This document shows positions 41,759-51,368 of a stretch of DNA of 64,000 nt, piece by piece. Source of the stretch: CADEFQ01 sp050249415. Its GTDB lineage: Bacteria > Pseudomonadota > Gammaproteobacteria > Steroidobacterales > Steroidobacteraceae. A program made the translations under genes and the position numbers. Under the pieces are notes generated by a model. That model worked only from the letters and a program-made list of their open reading frames with translations. It made no database searches and had not been told where the DNA came from. The stretch spans positions 124,001-188,000 of the forward strand of contig JBFWQO010000010.1 of NCBI GenBank assembly GCA_050249415.1. The letters are read 5' to 3'. Every line of letters starts with the position of its first letter. Within the stretch, counting starts at the first letter, position 1.

Positions 41759-43143
41759 TTGTCGCGCTTCAGCATGCCCGTGAGCGCATCGAGCTGCGTA
41801 TCGAGGTAGGCCGATGTCGTGTCGAGCGACGACAACAGCATGTCGAGTGTCGTGAATTGCCGGATGTAGCGGGTGAGCTGCGCCTGCATGCGCGCATCGA
41901 TGGCGTCCTGCCGGTCGGCGAGTCGGTCCTGCTGTGCAGCGAGGGCCTGCGTGCGCACCGCGATGCCGCCCCGCGAGGACAGCGCCTCGTCGAGCGTATT
42001 GTAGAGACGGTAGCCGACGCCACCCGTGCGGCCGAAAAGCTGCGCCACGCCCTCGAAGTCGCTGCCGATGGCCGCGTCGAGCTTCGCTTCGTCGACCACG
42101 AGGTTGCCGTCGGCACCCGTGGTGATGCCGAGCACCGCGAGCGAGGATTGCGCGCCGGGCAACCCGGGCACCGCGTCGGTCAGGCCGCGGCGGAGCTTCG
42201 CCTCGAGCCCGAGCAGCATCGAGTCGCCGAGCAACGGACCGCCCGTCTGCGTGGCCGCGTCGTAGCGACGCAGCCCCGCCACCGCGGTCTGCATGGCATT
42301 CCACGTCGACACGAACGTGTCGATGCGCTTGCGCACGGCATCGGTGTCGTTCGCGATCGTGAGCGTGTGCGTCGTGCCGGCGTCGCCGGACGCGAGCATC
42401 AGTGTCACGCCGTCGATCGCGCCGCTCAGCGTGTTCGTGGCGCTCGTCTGCTCGAAGCCCGCGACACGCACGATGGCGTCCTGTGCCGCGCCGATCTGCG
42501 TCCAGGCGCCCGGCTGCCCGCCCGAGTACACGAGTGTATCGAGCCCGCCGGCCGCGCCGCCCACCGCTACCGAGAGCGTGTTGGCCGCGCCGGTTTCGCG
42601 CGCCGACAGCACGAGGCGCGCACCATCCATCGCCTGCACGATCGTCGCACTGACGCCGGTATTGTCGCGGGCGCCATTCACGGCATCCCGCAGGTCCGCG
42701 AGCGTATCGCCCGCGGCAACCGTCACGGCGAACGATCGGCCGCCGACCGACAACGTGACGGTGCCGCTGCCGACCAGCGCGGTGCTGCCCCCCGCGTAGG
42801 GCCCGGAGGCGAGTTGCTGCGCGCTCGCGAGCTGACGCACCTCGATGCCGTAGCTGCCGGGCACCGCGTCGCTGCCCGCGGTCGCCGTGAAGACTTCGGG
42901 CTTGCTGCTCGTGGCGGCGCGGACCTGGAACTTCGCGAGCAGCGAGACATTCTCGACCGCCACCTGGAAGGTGGCGAGCGCGCTCTTCAATGTTCCGAGC
43001 GCGGACAGGGTGGTCGTGACGGCAGACGACTCGCGCTTCACCTGCGCATCGAGCGGCGCGCGCTCGGCCGCGACGAGCTGCGAGGCGAGCGACTTCACGT
43101 CGAGCGTGGATCCACCCGAGATGCTGCTCGCCGATGTCGCCAT
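41755..43143 (-). CDS. fliD: Flagellar filament cap protein FliD
   Basis: The 462-residue protein has the FliD N-terminal domain (STLDVKSLASQLVAAERAPL), a variable middle and the C-terminal domain (ITTGADGNLVVDEAKLDAAI) with the coiled end LTRYIRQFTTLDMLLSSLD. It caps the filament and promotes flagellin polymerisation. It lies 111 bp downstream of fliC, separated by a hairpin. Confidence 0.95.
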   Translation of the reverse strand: MATSASSISGGSTLDVKSLASQLVAAERAPLDAQVKRESSAVTTTLSALGTLKSALATFQVAVENVSLLAKFQVRAATSSKPEVFTATAGSDAVPGSYGIEVRQLASAQQLASGPYAGGSTALVGSGTVTLSVGGRSFAVTVAAGDTLADLRDAVNGARDNTGVSATIVQAMDGARLVLSARETGAANTLSVAVGGAAGGLDTLVYSGGQPGAWTQIGAAQDAIVRVAGFEQTSATNTLSGAIDGVTLMLASGDAGTTHTLTIANDTDAVRKRIDTFVSTWNAMQTAVAGLRRYDAATQTGGPLLGDSMLLGLEAKLRRGLTDAVPGLPGAQSSLAVLGITTGADGNLVVDEAKLDAAIGSDFEGVAQLFGRTGGVGYRLYNTLDEALSSRGGIAVRTQALAAQQDRLADRQDAIDARMQAQLTRYIRQFTTLDMLLSSLDTTSAYLDTQLDALTGMLKRDK

Positions 43144-43171
43144 GCGCTAGCGCTCCACCACGAAAAGGGAA

Positions 43172-43208
43172 CCGGGGAACGGGCGCCTCGCGGCGCCCGC
43201 CCCCCGGA
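43172..43208 (-). terminator. Hairpin between fliC and fliD
   Basis: CGGGCGCC and GGCGCCCG (43180-43199) form an 8-bp stem with a 4-nt loop, and flanking CCGGGG and CCCCGG runs can extend it. It lies about 55 bp past the fliC stop. There is only a weak T-run afterwards, so it may reduce rather than end transcription into fliD. Confidence 0.5.
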
Positions 43209-43254
43209 ACGTTGGCTCCATCCTGAAACCGGTCATGCCGGTCCCGGCCCGCGA

Positions 43255-44685
43255 TCAGCCCTGGAGCAGCGACAGCACGCTCTGCGGCGCGCTGTTCGCC
43301 TGCGCCACCATCGCCGTGCCGGCCTGCTGCAGGATCTGCGCACGGGTCAGCTGGGCCGTCTCCGCCGCGTAGTCCGTATCGAGGATACGGCCCCGCGAGG
43401 CGGTCAGGTTTTCCGAGACCGTCTGCAGGCTGTTGATCGTCGACTGGAAGCGGTTCTGGATGGCACCGAGCGTGCCCCGCAGATCCGAGACCGAGGTGAG
43501 CGCCGCGTCGATACGCAGGATCGCATCGTTCGCCGCACCCGCGCTCAACACGTTCGCGCTCTGCAGCGAACCGCTGACTGCGGTCGTGCCCGTGCCCATG
43601 CCGAGCGCGGTCGTACCGGCACCCGAGGTGATCGTGATCGGCTCGGCCGACTTGATCGACAGGTAGCCTGTCGCGGCGTCGACCGACGCATACACGCCGG
43701 TCAGCTGCGAGTTGATCGCGGCGGCGAAATCGCCCGCCGAGTCATACGAACCCGCGAAGTCGACCGCGGCCGCCGTGCCGACCTGGACGCTGAACGCGCC
43801 GAGGCTGTAGGCCGCGCCCGCGACACCGGTGCCGGCGCCGAGGATGCCCGCGCCGCCGGAGATGACCGGCGCCGTGCTCGTCGAGCCGGTGGCCGTCTTC
43901 GTGATGACGAGCGCGTTCACGTTGTTGCTGACCGTATACACACCGGAACCCGCCGACGCATTGAGGCTCGTCTGCACCGCCGTCACGAGGCCCGCGATGT
44001 TGGCCACGTTCGCGGTCGAACTGACGGAGTAGCCGTCCACCGTGAAGGCGAGGTCGTTGCCGGCGCCCGTGTAATCGAAGTCGGTCACGGTGGCCGAGGT
44101 CCAGTTGCCGGCCGTGGCGCCGCTCGAGATCAGGTTCGTGACGTCCACGTTGCCCGCGGTCGTGGCGAGCTGGCCGATCGCCGAGGCCTTGGTGTTGGTC
44201 GACAGCGAGATGCCGATCGTCTCGCCGACATTCGCGCCGACCTGGAAGGTGGCATTGCCGAACGAGCCGTCGAGCACCTTGCGGTTGTTGAACGCGGTCT
44301 GCGCGGAGATGCGCTCGATTTCCGCGATGCGCTGCTGCACTTCCTGGTCGAGGGCCTTCAGGTCCGACGTCGAGTTGGTCGCGTTCGCGGCCTGCACCGC
44401 CAGTTCGCGGATGCGCTGCAGGTTGTTCGTGACTTCCTGCAGGGCGCCTTCCGTCGTCTGCGCGAGCGAGATGCCGTCGTTCGCGTTGCGCACGGCCTGG
44501 TTCAGGCCGTTGATCTGCGCGGTCATGCGATCGGAGATCGCGAGTCCCGCCGCGTCGTCCTTGGCGCTGTTGATGCGCAGGCCCGAAGACAGGCGCTGCA
44601 GCGACGTGGCGAGCTGGTTGCCCGAGGTCGTGAGATTGCGCTGCGCGTTCAGCGACATCACGTTCGTGTTGATGACGAGTGCCAT
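43255..44685 (-). CDS. fliC: Flagellin
   Basis: The 476-residue protein has the conserved flagellin ends: MALVINTNVMSLNAQRNL, LSSGLRINSAKDDAAGLAIS near the N-terminus and ILQQAGTAMVAQANSAPQSV at the C-terminus. The middle is a Thr/Ala/Gly-rich variable domain exposed on the filament. Only one flagellin gene is present in the window. A sigma-28 promoter lies 100 bp upstream, and AGGAGT precedes the start. Confidence 0.97.
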   Translation of the reverse strand: MALVINTNVMSLNAQRNLTTSGNQLATSLQRLSSGLRINSAKDDAAGLAISDRMTAQINGLNQAVRNANDGISLAQTTEGALQEVTNNLQRIRELAVQAANATNSTSDLKALDQEVQQRIAEIERISAQTAFNNRKVLDGSFGNATFQVGANVGETIGISLSTNTKASAIGQLATTAGNVDVTNLISSGATAGNWTSATVTDFDYTGAGNDLAFTVDGYSVSSTANVANIAGLVTAVQTSLNASAGSGVYTVSNNVNALVITKTATGSTSTAPVISGGAGILGAGTGVAGAAYSLGAFSVQVGTAAAVDFAGSYDSAGDFAAAINSQLTGVYASVDAATGYLSIKSAEPITITSGAGTTALGMGTGTTAVSGSLQSANVLSAGAANDAILRIDAALTSVSDLRGTLGAIQNRFQSTINSLQTVSENLTASRGRILDTDYAAETAQLTRAQILQQAGTAMVAQANSAPQSVLSLLQG

Positions 44686-44784
44686 TACCGATTACTCCTG
44701 TAGTTGCCTCGCTACGGGCACCGGCCCGGAGCCTGATTCCAGTACGGCGGGGCGTGTTTGGCGCCGGTGGCCGTGACATCCGCT

Positions 44785-44811
44785 GTATCGGTGAGTCGCG
44801 CCGAACCTTGA
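44785..44811 (-). promoter_or_regulatory. Sigma-28 promoter of fliC
   Basis: On the minus strand TCAAGGTT (-35) is followed by exactly 11 nt and ACCGATAC (-10), close to the TAAAGTTT-N11-GCCGATAA consensus for FliA. It lies in the 163-bp gap between flgL and fliC and predicts a leader of about 90 nt. Confidence 0.78.
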
Positions 44812-44848
44812 GTGCCCGAAGGGCGATTCGCGCGGAGTGTGAGCGCGA

Positions 44849-46042
44849 TCACAGATAGTCGAACAGCGACAGGCGCGAGAAGCCCGCGAACGACTTCTGC
44901 GCGGCGGTGAGCGCCGTCTGTTCGAGCGTGAGGCGGCTCAGCGCCTCGACCATGTCGACATCGCGCAGGCCGGATACGGCCGCCTGCAACTCGAGCTCGA
45001 GGCTCTCGCGGGAGGTCGCCACATTGTCGAGCACATTCAGCCGCGCCCCGGTTTCGCCGCGCACGGTGAGCAGGTGGTCCATCGCCGTGTCGATCTGCGC
45101 GAGCGCGCCGCCGATGCCGGTATTGAACCGCGCGCGCGCTGCGTCCGTGGCGGTGGACAGGCGCAGTGTCGCCGCCAGCTCGTCGAGGGCCGCGAAGAGG
45201 TCGCGCCGGCCGGCCTGCGCGATCGTGAAGCGGTCGTTCGCGGCCGGCGCGCCGGTGATCGCGAAGCGCACGCCGTTGAAATCGATGCTGTCGCCCGAGG
45301 CAAAGGCACCGGTCGCGACCGGCGTGTTCGATGCGTCGAGGATCTCGTAGTTCGATGCATCGATGAAGCGTACCGTGAAGCTGCCACCGGCCCACGCTGC
45401 GGGGTCCACGACCGAGAGCGGCGCTATCCAGCCGCTGCCGGCGTTGGCCGCGTCGGTGTCCACTGTGAAGGTGCCGTTGCCCTCGGCCATGTCCGCGAAG
45501 ACTTCGTAACCGCTGTGGCCCGCTCTGACGAACTGCGTCGGACTCACCTGCACGTCGCGCACACCCTGGTCGCCGGCATAGAGGATGCCGGAGCCGCTCC
45601 TCACGAACGGCCGGGTGTCGACGCTGTGTCCCGCGAAGAGGTAGCGACCCGTGGCGTCGCGACGGTTCGCGATCGCCTGCAATTCGTCGATCCGCTCGTC
45701 GAGTTCGGTGGCGATCGCCGCGCGCGATGCATCGTCGAGCGCGCCGCTGTTGGCCCGCAGCGTGAGGTCGCGCACTCGCTGCAGGACCTGGCCGGCATCG
45801 GCGAGCGCCTGCTCCTCGATGGCGAGGCGTGTCCCGACGGCATTCGCGTTGCGCTCGTACTGCGCGTGGGACGAGATCTGGCCCTCGAGCGCGAGGATCC
45901 GGCCGGCCGCCACGGGGTCGTCCGCGGGCGTCAGCACGCGTCGTTGCGTCGATACCTGCAGCTGCGTCTTCGCGATCGAGCTCTGCTGGCGCAGCATCTG
46001 GTTCGTGAGCGCGAGGTGCGCGCCCAGGGTCGAGGTGCGCAT
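44849..46042 (-). CDS. flgL: Hook-filament junction protein FlgL
   Basis: The 397-residue protein has flagellin-like ends: QQSSIAKTQLQVSTQRRVLT and DDPVAAGRILALEGQI at the N-terminus, and VEALSRLTLEQTALTAAQKSF at the C-terminus (shown in part). It forms the junction next to the filament. It starts 2 bp after the flgK stop. Confidence 0.95.
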   Translation of the reverse strand: MRTSTLGAHLALTNQMLRQQSSIAKTQLQVSTQRRVLTPADDPVAAGRILALEGQISSHAQYERNANAVGTRLAIEEQALADAGQVLQRVRDLTLRANSGALDDASRAAIATELDERIDELQAIANRRDATGRYLFAGHSVDTRPFVRSGSGILYAGDQGVRDVQVSPTQFVRAGHSGYEVFADMAEGNGTFTVDTDAANAGSGWIAPLSVVDPAAWAGGSFTVRFIDASNYEILDASNTPVATGAFASGDSIDFNGVRFAITGAPAANDRFTIAQAGRRDLFAALDELAATLRLSTATDAARARFNTGIGGALAQIDTAMDHLLTVRGETGARLNVLDNVATSRESLELELQAAVSGLRDVDMVEALSRLTLEQTALTAAQKSFAGFSRLSLFDYL

Positions 46043-46044
46043 CG

Positions 46045-47931
46045 CTATCTCCTCGTGGCGTCGAGCAGGCTGTCGAACATCGCCTGCGCGACGGAGATCA
46101 GCTGCGCGGCGGCCTGGTAGGCCTGCTGCAGCATGATCAGGTTGGCCGCTTCCTCGTCGAGGTTCACGCCCGATACCGAATCCCGGGCCGCGATATCCTG
46201 GTCGTGCACGACCTGGAAGGCGTCGCGGTTCGACTGCGCCTGCGCAGTCTGCGTTCCGATGCCGGCGACGAGCTGCGTCGCCGCCTCGCCGATCGAGGCC
46301 GTGCCGCCGTTCATGGACGGCGACTCGAGCGCGGCAATCATCGCGAGCAGGTTCGCATTGTCGCCCTTGCCGCTCGTGTTGTCCGAGATGGTGAAGCGGT
46401 CTCCGGCGGCGGGTGCGCCGTCGATCGTCGCACTCCAGCCGTTGACGGCGATCGGCGTACCGGACGTGTAGGTGAACGAACCGGCACCGTTCACCGAGTA
46501 GGTGGTCGCGGAGGTGAATTCGATCGTGACCGGCGTGCGCAGATCGGGGTCGGTCACATCGGTGACGACCGGCGCCGCGATGCGCCCGGTGCCGGTATTG
46601 CCGCTCGCCATCGCGCTGCGCACCGGGGACGCGGCGGCGATGTCCGCGGGGCCGCCCACCGCGAGGCCGAGGCCCACGATCAGGTCGCGCGTGGGTTCGA
46701 TGCGAAAGCGGTCGCCGGGCGCCGGTGGATTCGTGACGACGAAGGACAGGCCGTCGGCCGTGAACGGGTCCGCGCCCGTACCCGACCCCGACATCGACAC
46801 GGCCGCTCCGCTCGTCGCGTCGCGCAACTGCCAGGCACCGTTGAACTCGAGTACATAGTCGTGGCCGGTCAGCGCACCCGCGTCGGCGAGGGTGGCCGAC
46901 ACCACGGCGTTGCCGGTGTTGCCCGCGGCCGCCAGCACGGTCGGCGTACCGAGCGTGAAGAAGTCGCCGCCCAGCGCGCCGCCGAGCGTGAGGCCCTGCC
47001 GGTGCTGGCTGTTGACGACGGATACCACGCCGGCGGCAATCCGGCCGAGCGCGTCGCGCGCGGGCTCGAGGATCTGGCTGCGATACTCGAGCAGCCCGCC
47101 GAGGCTGCCCCCGCCGACCTGTGCCGAGACATCGATCGTCGCCCCGTTCGACTGCACGGCGATCGTGAGTTTCGTCGGGTCGAACGGATCGGGCGCCGTG
47201 GTGAGCCGTGTCGAAGTGCTGCCGATGACCAGCGGCTGCCCGGTGCCGAGATAAACGTTCGCGGCGCCGTTGTCCTCCGGCACCACCGACACGTCGACGA
47301 ACGTCGCCAGCTGGTCGATGAGCCGGTCGCGCTGATCGAGCAGGTCGTTCGGTGGCTGCCCGGTGCGACCCAGGGCGTCGACGATCTGTGTATTGAGCGT
47401 GGCGATGCTGCCCGCGAGGGTCGAGACTTCCGCCGCGCCGGCCGCGATGCGCGTGTTCAGTTCACCGGCAAACGTGCGCAGGCGGCCGTCGTAACCGGCG
47501 AGCTGGTCGGCGAAGATCTTCGCCTTCGAGAGCAACGCCTGCCGCGATGTCGTCGAGGCCGGGTCATTCGCCACGTCGTGGAAGGCATTGACGAAATTGC
47601 CGAATGCGGCCGCGATGCCGGTCGACGCATCGCCGAGCACATTGTCGAGCCGCCCGGCTTCCGTCGCGATCGTGCCGTAGCGCGCAAGGCCCGACGCGCT
47701 CGAGCGCACCTGGGTCGCGAGGAACGAATCGTAGACCCGCGCGACGGTCGCGACATCCACGCCCGCGCCGATCCAGCCGCTGCCGTAGGCCTGCGCGGGC
47801 CTCGTTGCGAGTTCGACGCGCTGGCGGCTGTAGCCCGCCGTCGCGGCGTTCGCGATATTCTGGCTCGTCGTATCGAGCCCGCGCCGGAAAGCGAGCAGGC
47901 CCGACACGGCCGTGGACATGACATCTGCCAT
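46045..47931 (-). CDS. flgK: Hook-filament junction protein FlgK
   Basis: The 628-residue protein has the rod/hook N-terminal motif AVSGLLAFRRGLDTTSQNIA followed by NAATAGYSRQRVEL, and the C-terminal SGVNLDEEAANLIMLQQAYQ block. The middle carries two similar Ala/Gly/Thr-rich insertions. It is 6 bp downstream of flgJ. Confidence 0.96.
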   Translation of the reverse strand: MADVMSTAVSGLLAFRRGLDTTSQNIANAATAGYSRQRVELATRPAQAYGSGWIGAGVDVATVARVYDSFLATQVRSSASGLARYGTIATEAGRLDNVLGDASTGIAAAFGNFVNAFHDVANDPASTTSRQALLSKAKIFADQLAGYDGRLRTFAGELNTRIAAGAAEVSTLAGSIATLNTQIVDALGRTGQPPNDLLDQRDRLIDQLATFVDVSVVPEDNGAANVYLGTGQPLVIGSTSTRLTTAPDPFDPTKLTIAVQSNGATIDVSAQVGGGSLGGLLEYRSQILEPARDALGRIAAGVVSVVNSQHRQGLTLGGALGGDFFTLGTPTVLAAAGNTGNAVVSATLADAGALTGHDYVLEFNGAWQLRDATSGAAVSMSGSGTGADPFTADGLSFVVTNPPAPGDRFRIEPTRDLIVGLGLAVGGPADIAAASPVRSAMASGNTGTGRIAAPVVTDVTDPDLRTPVTIEFTSATTYSVNGAGSFTYTSGTPIAVNGWSATIDGAPAAGDRFTISDNTSGKGDNANLLAMIAALESPSMNGGTASIGEAATQLVAGIGTQTAQAQSNRDAFQVVHDQDIAARDSVSGVNLDEEAANLIMLQQAYQAAAQLISVAQAMFDSLLDATRR

Positions 47932-47937
47932 GGCGGA

Positions 47938-48792
47938 TCAGGTCTCCATGTGGCCGGTTATCGGCAGGTGCGTCGTGGACTTGAGCACGCTCGCCACCCG
48001 CTCGAGCTTGGCGGCATAGTCCGGGTCGGTGGCATAGCCTCCCGCCTGCAGCGCGCGCGCGAACGCAGCTGCATCCGCTCCCGTGCCCCTGGCCGCCGCG
48101 TAGCGCGGATTGTCGCGAAGCAGCGCGACATAGTCTCTGAAGCCCTCGGTCCGCGAATCGTAAGCGCGGAATGCCTCGCTGCGTGCCACGGCCGCGCCCC
48201 CTTCGAACTCGATCGTGCGTGCGGTGACCTTGTCGCCGCGCCACGCGGTCGCCTTGATGCCGAAGAGGTTGTGACCCGGTTGCCCGTCCGGGCCCTGCGG
48301 CACATGCCGGCCCCAGCCCGTCTCGAGGGCCGCGTGCGCAATCAGCGTGCGCGGGTCGACACCCAGTTCGGCGCCGGCCGCCTCGGCGTGCGGCCACAGG
48401 TCCCGCACGAACTGCCGGCGCACCGCCTCCGTCGCCGCCGCAGGCGCCTCAGGCGCGGCCGTCACGTCTTTCGGCGCCTCCGTACCTGCGACGCCGGCAC
48501 GCATCAGTTGCGCAACCAGCATGTCCGCGAGGCCGAGTCCCGGTCCCTTCGACAGCTCGATCGCGAGCTGGTCGTCGTAGAGATCGCGATAGAACCCCGC
48601 CTCCTGTCCCGTCAACGGGTCGCCGAAGGAGCTGTCGCGCATCGACTTCAGCAGCATGCGCGTGAAGAGGCTCTCGAACTGCCGCGCCGTCTCGCGCAGC
48701 GCTTCGGGGGTGCCGGCCCGGTCGGCGCGCTTCAGCGCCGCGAGCGACTGCGTATCGCCGAACGATGCACCCGCGGCCGCCCCGAGCGCCAT
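47938..48792 (-). CDS. flgJ: Flagellar rod-cap and peptidoglycan hydrolase FlgJ
   Basis: The 284-residue protein has the N-terminal rod-binding domain (ARQFESLFTRMLLKSMRDSS) and a C-terminal glucosaminidase domain with the catalytic Glu in IAHAALETGWGRH and the NLFGIKA motif. It opens the cell wall for rod growth. Having both domains is typical of gamma- and betaproteobacteria. It overlaps flgI by one base. Confidence 0.95.
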   Translation of the reverse strand: MALGAAAGASFGDTQSLAALKRADRAGTPEALRETARQFESLFTRMLLKSMRDSSFGDPLTGQEAGFYRDLYDDQLAIELSKGPGLGLADMLVAQLMRAGVAGTEAPKDVTAAPEAPAAATEAVRRQFVRDLWPHAEAAGAELGVDPRTLIAHAALETGWGRHVPQGPDGQPGHNLFGIKATAWRGDKVTARTIEFEGGAAVARSEAFRAYDSRTEGFRDYVALLRDNPRYAAARGTGADAAAFARALQAGGYATDPDYAAKLERVASVLKSTTHLPITGHMET

Positions 48793-49892
48793 CAGATCAC
48801 GATCAGCTCGGCGCGCAGCGCGCCGGCCGCCTTCAGGGCCTCGAGTATGGCGACGAGGTCGCCAGGCGCGGCGCCGACCTGGTTCACGGCGCGCACGATC
48901 TCGTCGAGGTTGACGCCCGCGCCGAAGACGAACATGCGCGCCTCGGGCTGCGAGACGTCGATTTCGCTGCGCTGAACGCCGACGGTCTCGCCGCGGCCGA
49001 ACGGATTCGGCTGGCTCACGTCGACGCGCTCGGTGATCGTGACCGAGAGCGAGCCGTGCGCGACCGCGGCGGGCCGGACCTGCACGCGGCTGCCGATCAC
49101 GACGGTGCCGGTGCGCGAGTTGACGATTACACGGGCCGGCGCATCACCCGGCTGGATGTCGATCTCTTCGAGGGCCGCGAGGTACGGCGTGCGCTGCGCC
49201 GGATCCTGCGGCGCGACGACGCGTACCGTCACTGCATCCATCGCTTCCGCGGTACCCGCGCCCAGCAAACCGTTGATGCCTTCGGCGAGGCGGGAGGCGG
49301 TGGAGAAATCCGGCGTATGGAGGTTCAGCAGCACGAACGGTTCCGCGCCGTAGCTGTTGCCGACTTCGCGCTCGACGGTGGCGCCGTTCGGGATACGCCC
49401 GCCGCTCGGCACGTTCACCGCGATGCGCGAACCGTCCTTGCCCGACACGCCGAAGCCGCTGACGAGCATCGAGCCCTGCGCGATCGCGTACACCTGCCCG
49501 TCACTGCCGCGCAGCGGCGTCATGATCAGTGTGCCGCCCCGCAGGCTCTGTGCATTGCCGATCGAAGCGACCGTGACGTCGATCGTCTGCCCCGCCTTCG
49601 AGAACGGCGGCAGATCGGCCGTGACCGTGACGGCGGCGACATTCTTCAGCTGCGGATTGACGTTGTCCGGAATCGTGACGCCGAACTTCGCGAGCATCGT
49701 GCGGATGCTCTGGATCGTGAACGGCGCCTGGCTCGTCTGGTCGCCGGTGCCGTCGAGACCGACGACGAGGCCGTAGCCGATGAGCTGGTTCGTGCGCACG
49801 CCCGCGACCGAGGCGAGGTCCTTCACGCGTTCGGCGTGGGCCTCCGCGCCGATGACACAGGCGATGAGCAGCAACGGAATGATTCTGCGCAT
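48792..49892 (-). CDS. flgI: Flagellar P-ring protein FlgI
   Basis: The 366-residue protein has a signal peptide (MRRIIPLLLIACVIGAEAHA) followed by the highly conserved FlgI body: IGYGLVVGLDGTGD, MLAKFGVTIPDN, VTADLPPFSKAGQTIDV and GARVIVNSRTGTVVIG-like blocks. It forms the periplasmic bushing. The ATG at 49892 was chosen because it gives the signal peptide and it sits 2 bp beyond the flgH stop. Confidence 0.96.
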   Translation of the reverse strand: MRRIIPLLLIACVIGAEAHAERVKDLASVAGVRTNQLIGYGLVVGLDGTGDQTSQAPFTIQSIRTMLAKFGVTIPDNVNPQLKNVAAVTVTADLPPFSKAGQTIDVTVASIGNAQSLRGGTLIMTPLRGSDGQVYAIAQGSMLVSGFGVSGKDGSRIAVNVPSGGRIPNGATVEREVGNSYGAEPFVLLNLHTPDFSTASRLAEGINGLLGAGTAEAMDAVTVRVVAPQDPAQRTPYLAALEEIDIQPGDAPARVIVNSRTGTVVIGSRVQVRPAAVAHGSLSVTITERVDVSQPNPFGRGETVGVQRSEIDVSQPEARMFVFGAGVNLDEIVRAVNQVGAAPGDLVAILEALKAAGALRAELIVI

Positions 49893-49894
49893 GA

Positions 49895-50575
49895 TCAGAA
49901 GGGCATCAGCGGCGAGTTGAAGAACCGGGCCAGCAGCCCGGGCTTGTTGGCCGACGCGAGCGCGCCGCGACCGCCGTAGCCGATGCGCGCGTTCGCGACC
50001 TTCCACGACGGAATCGTGTTGTCGGGCTGGATGTCGATCGGCCGGATCACGCCCTCGACCCGCACGTACTCGCTGCCCTGGTTCAGGGTGAGCCACTTCT
50101 GGCCGCGGATCACGAGATTGCCGTTGCCGAGCCGGCGCACGACCGTCGCACTGATCTCGCCGGAGAGGCGGTTGCTCTGCGCGCTCGAACCCGCGCCATC
50201 GAACTTCGTTTCGTTGTCGACGCCCATCTGCAGCACCTCCGTGCCGTTCACGGTGACCGGCCGTCCGGCGACCGTCGGGCCGGGCAATTCCGCGGACGTC
50301 GATTTCTTCGTGCTGGTGGTCGCGCTCTTGCTCGCCTGTGTCTGCTCCGCGAGACGGATCACGACGAGGTCGCCGACGTTGCGTGCCACCGCGTTCTCGA
50401 ACAGCGCGACGTCGCGGCCGCTCTGGTAGATCGCCCCGTTCGACGCGGGCGCGACGGCATAGTCGTCTTGCGGCCACGCATCGAAGCCGCCATCGTCGGG
50501 TGCGCTCGCGCACGCCGTGGCGAGCAAGGCGACGGCCGGGACGAGCCACGAGGGATATCGGTTCACGGCGGTCAC
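49895..50575 (-). CDS. flgH: Flagellar L-ring lipoprotein FlgH
   Basis: The 226-residue lipoprotein has the signal YPSWLVPAVALLATACAS with lipidation at Cys, and the FlgH core DLVVIRLAEQTQASKSA, LVIRGQKWLTLNQGSEYVRV and GVIRPIDIQPDNTI. It forms the outer-membrane ring. GTG at 50575 overlaps the flgG stop (GTGA); a second GTG 9 bp later is the alternative. Confidence 0.95.
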   Translation of the reverse strand: MTAVNRYPSWLVPAVALLATACASAPDDGGFDAWPQDDYAVAPASNGAIYQSGRDVALFENAVARNVGDLVVIRLAEQTQASKSATTSTKKSTSAELPGPTVAGRPVTVNGTEVLQMGVDNETKFDGAGSSAQSNRLSGEISATVVRRLGNGNLVIRGQKWLTLNQGSEYVRVEGVIRPIDIQPDNTIPSWKVANARIGYGGRGALASANKPGLLARFFNSPLMPF

Positions 50576-51357
50576 AGCTGGTTCGTGATGTAGGCGAGCA
50601 TCTGGTCGGTGGTCGAGATCGCCTTGGAGTTCATCTCGTACGCGCGCTGCGTCTCGATCATCGCGACGAGCTCTTCCACGACGTTCACGTTCGAGGCTTC
50701 GAGCGATCCCTGCACGAGCGCGCCGAGGCCGTTCAGGCCCGGCGTCCCGGCCTGCGGCGGGCCGCTCGCGACCGACTCGACGGCGAGGTTCTCGCCGCGG
50801 GGCTGCAGGCCGGCCGGGTTCACGAAGTCGACGAGCTGCAGGGTGCCGACCTGCACCGGGGCCGTCTGCCCGGCGGTCAGGGCCGACACGACGCCGTCCG
50901 CGCCGATCGTGATCGACTGGTAGCCGTCGGGAATCGTGATTCCGGGCTGCAGCCGATAGCCGCTCGACGTGACGAGTTCGCCCTGCGCGTTCATCTGGAA
51001 GGCGCCGTCGCGCGTATAACCGACGGTGCCGTCGGGCAACTCGACCTGGAAGAATCCGCGGCCGCTCACCGCGACGTCGAGCGCATTGCCGGTCGTCGCG
51101 AGATTGCCCTGCGTATAGAGCTTCTCCGTCGCGACGATCCGCACTCCCGTCCCGAGCGACAGGCCCGAGGGCGCTTCGGTGTTCTGCGAGGTCGCGCCGC
51201 CGACCTGGCGCACGTTCTGGTACATCAGGTCCTCGAAGACCGCGCGGCCCTTCTTGAAGCCGTTCGTCGCGACGTTGGCGAGATTGTTCGACGTGACCGT
51301 CATGCGCGTCTGCTGCGCTTCGAGCCCCGTCTTCGCCGCCCACAGTGCCGAGTTCAT
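50572..51357 (-). CDS. flgG: Distal rod protein FlgG
   Basis: The 261-residue protein has LWAAKTGLEAQQTRMTVTSN with NLANVATNGFKKGRAVFEDL at the N-terminus and the C-terminal LEASNVNVVEELVAMIETQR. Length and motifs match FlgG closely. It is 11 bp downstream of flgF, with GGAG before the start. Confidence 0.97.
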   Translation of the reverse strand: MNSALWAAKTGLEAQQTRMTVTSNNLANVATNGFKKGRAVFEDLMYQNVRQVGGATSQNTEAPSGLSLGTGVRIVATEKLYTQGNLATTGNALDVAVSGRGFFQVELPDGTVGYTRDGAFQMNAQGELVTSSGYRLQPGITIPDGYQSITIGADGVVSALTAGQTAPVQVGTLQLVDFVNPAGLQPRGENLAVESVASGPPQAGTPGLNGLGALVQGSLEASNVNVVEELVAMIETQRAYEMNSKAISTTDQMLAYITNQL

Positions 51358-51368
51358 TGCGTGTCTCC

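Noticed and set aside
43144..43254. Sigma-54 promoter before fliD
   Set aside because: No TGGCAC-N5-TTGC pattern with correct spacing was found on the minus strand in this gap.
41857..44703. Plus-strand open frame of 948 codons
   Set aside because: Antisense to fliD and fliC, which are both complete; no recognisable motif.
46204..48975. Plus-strand open frame of 923 codons
   Set aside because: Antisense to flgK and flgJ; composition typical of a GC-rich shadow frame.
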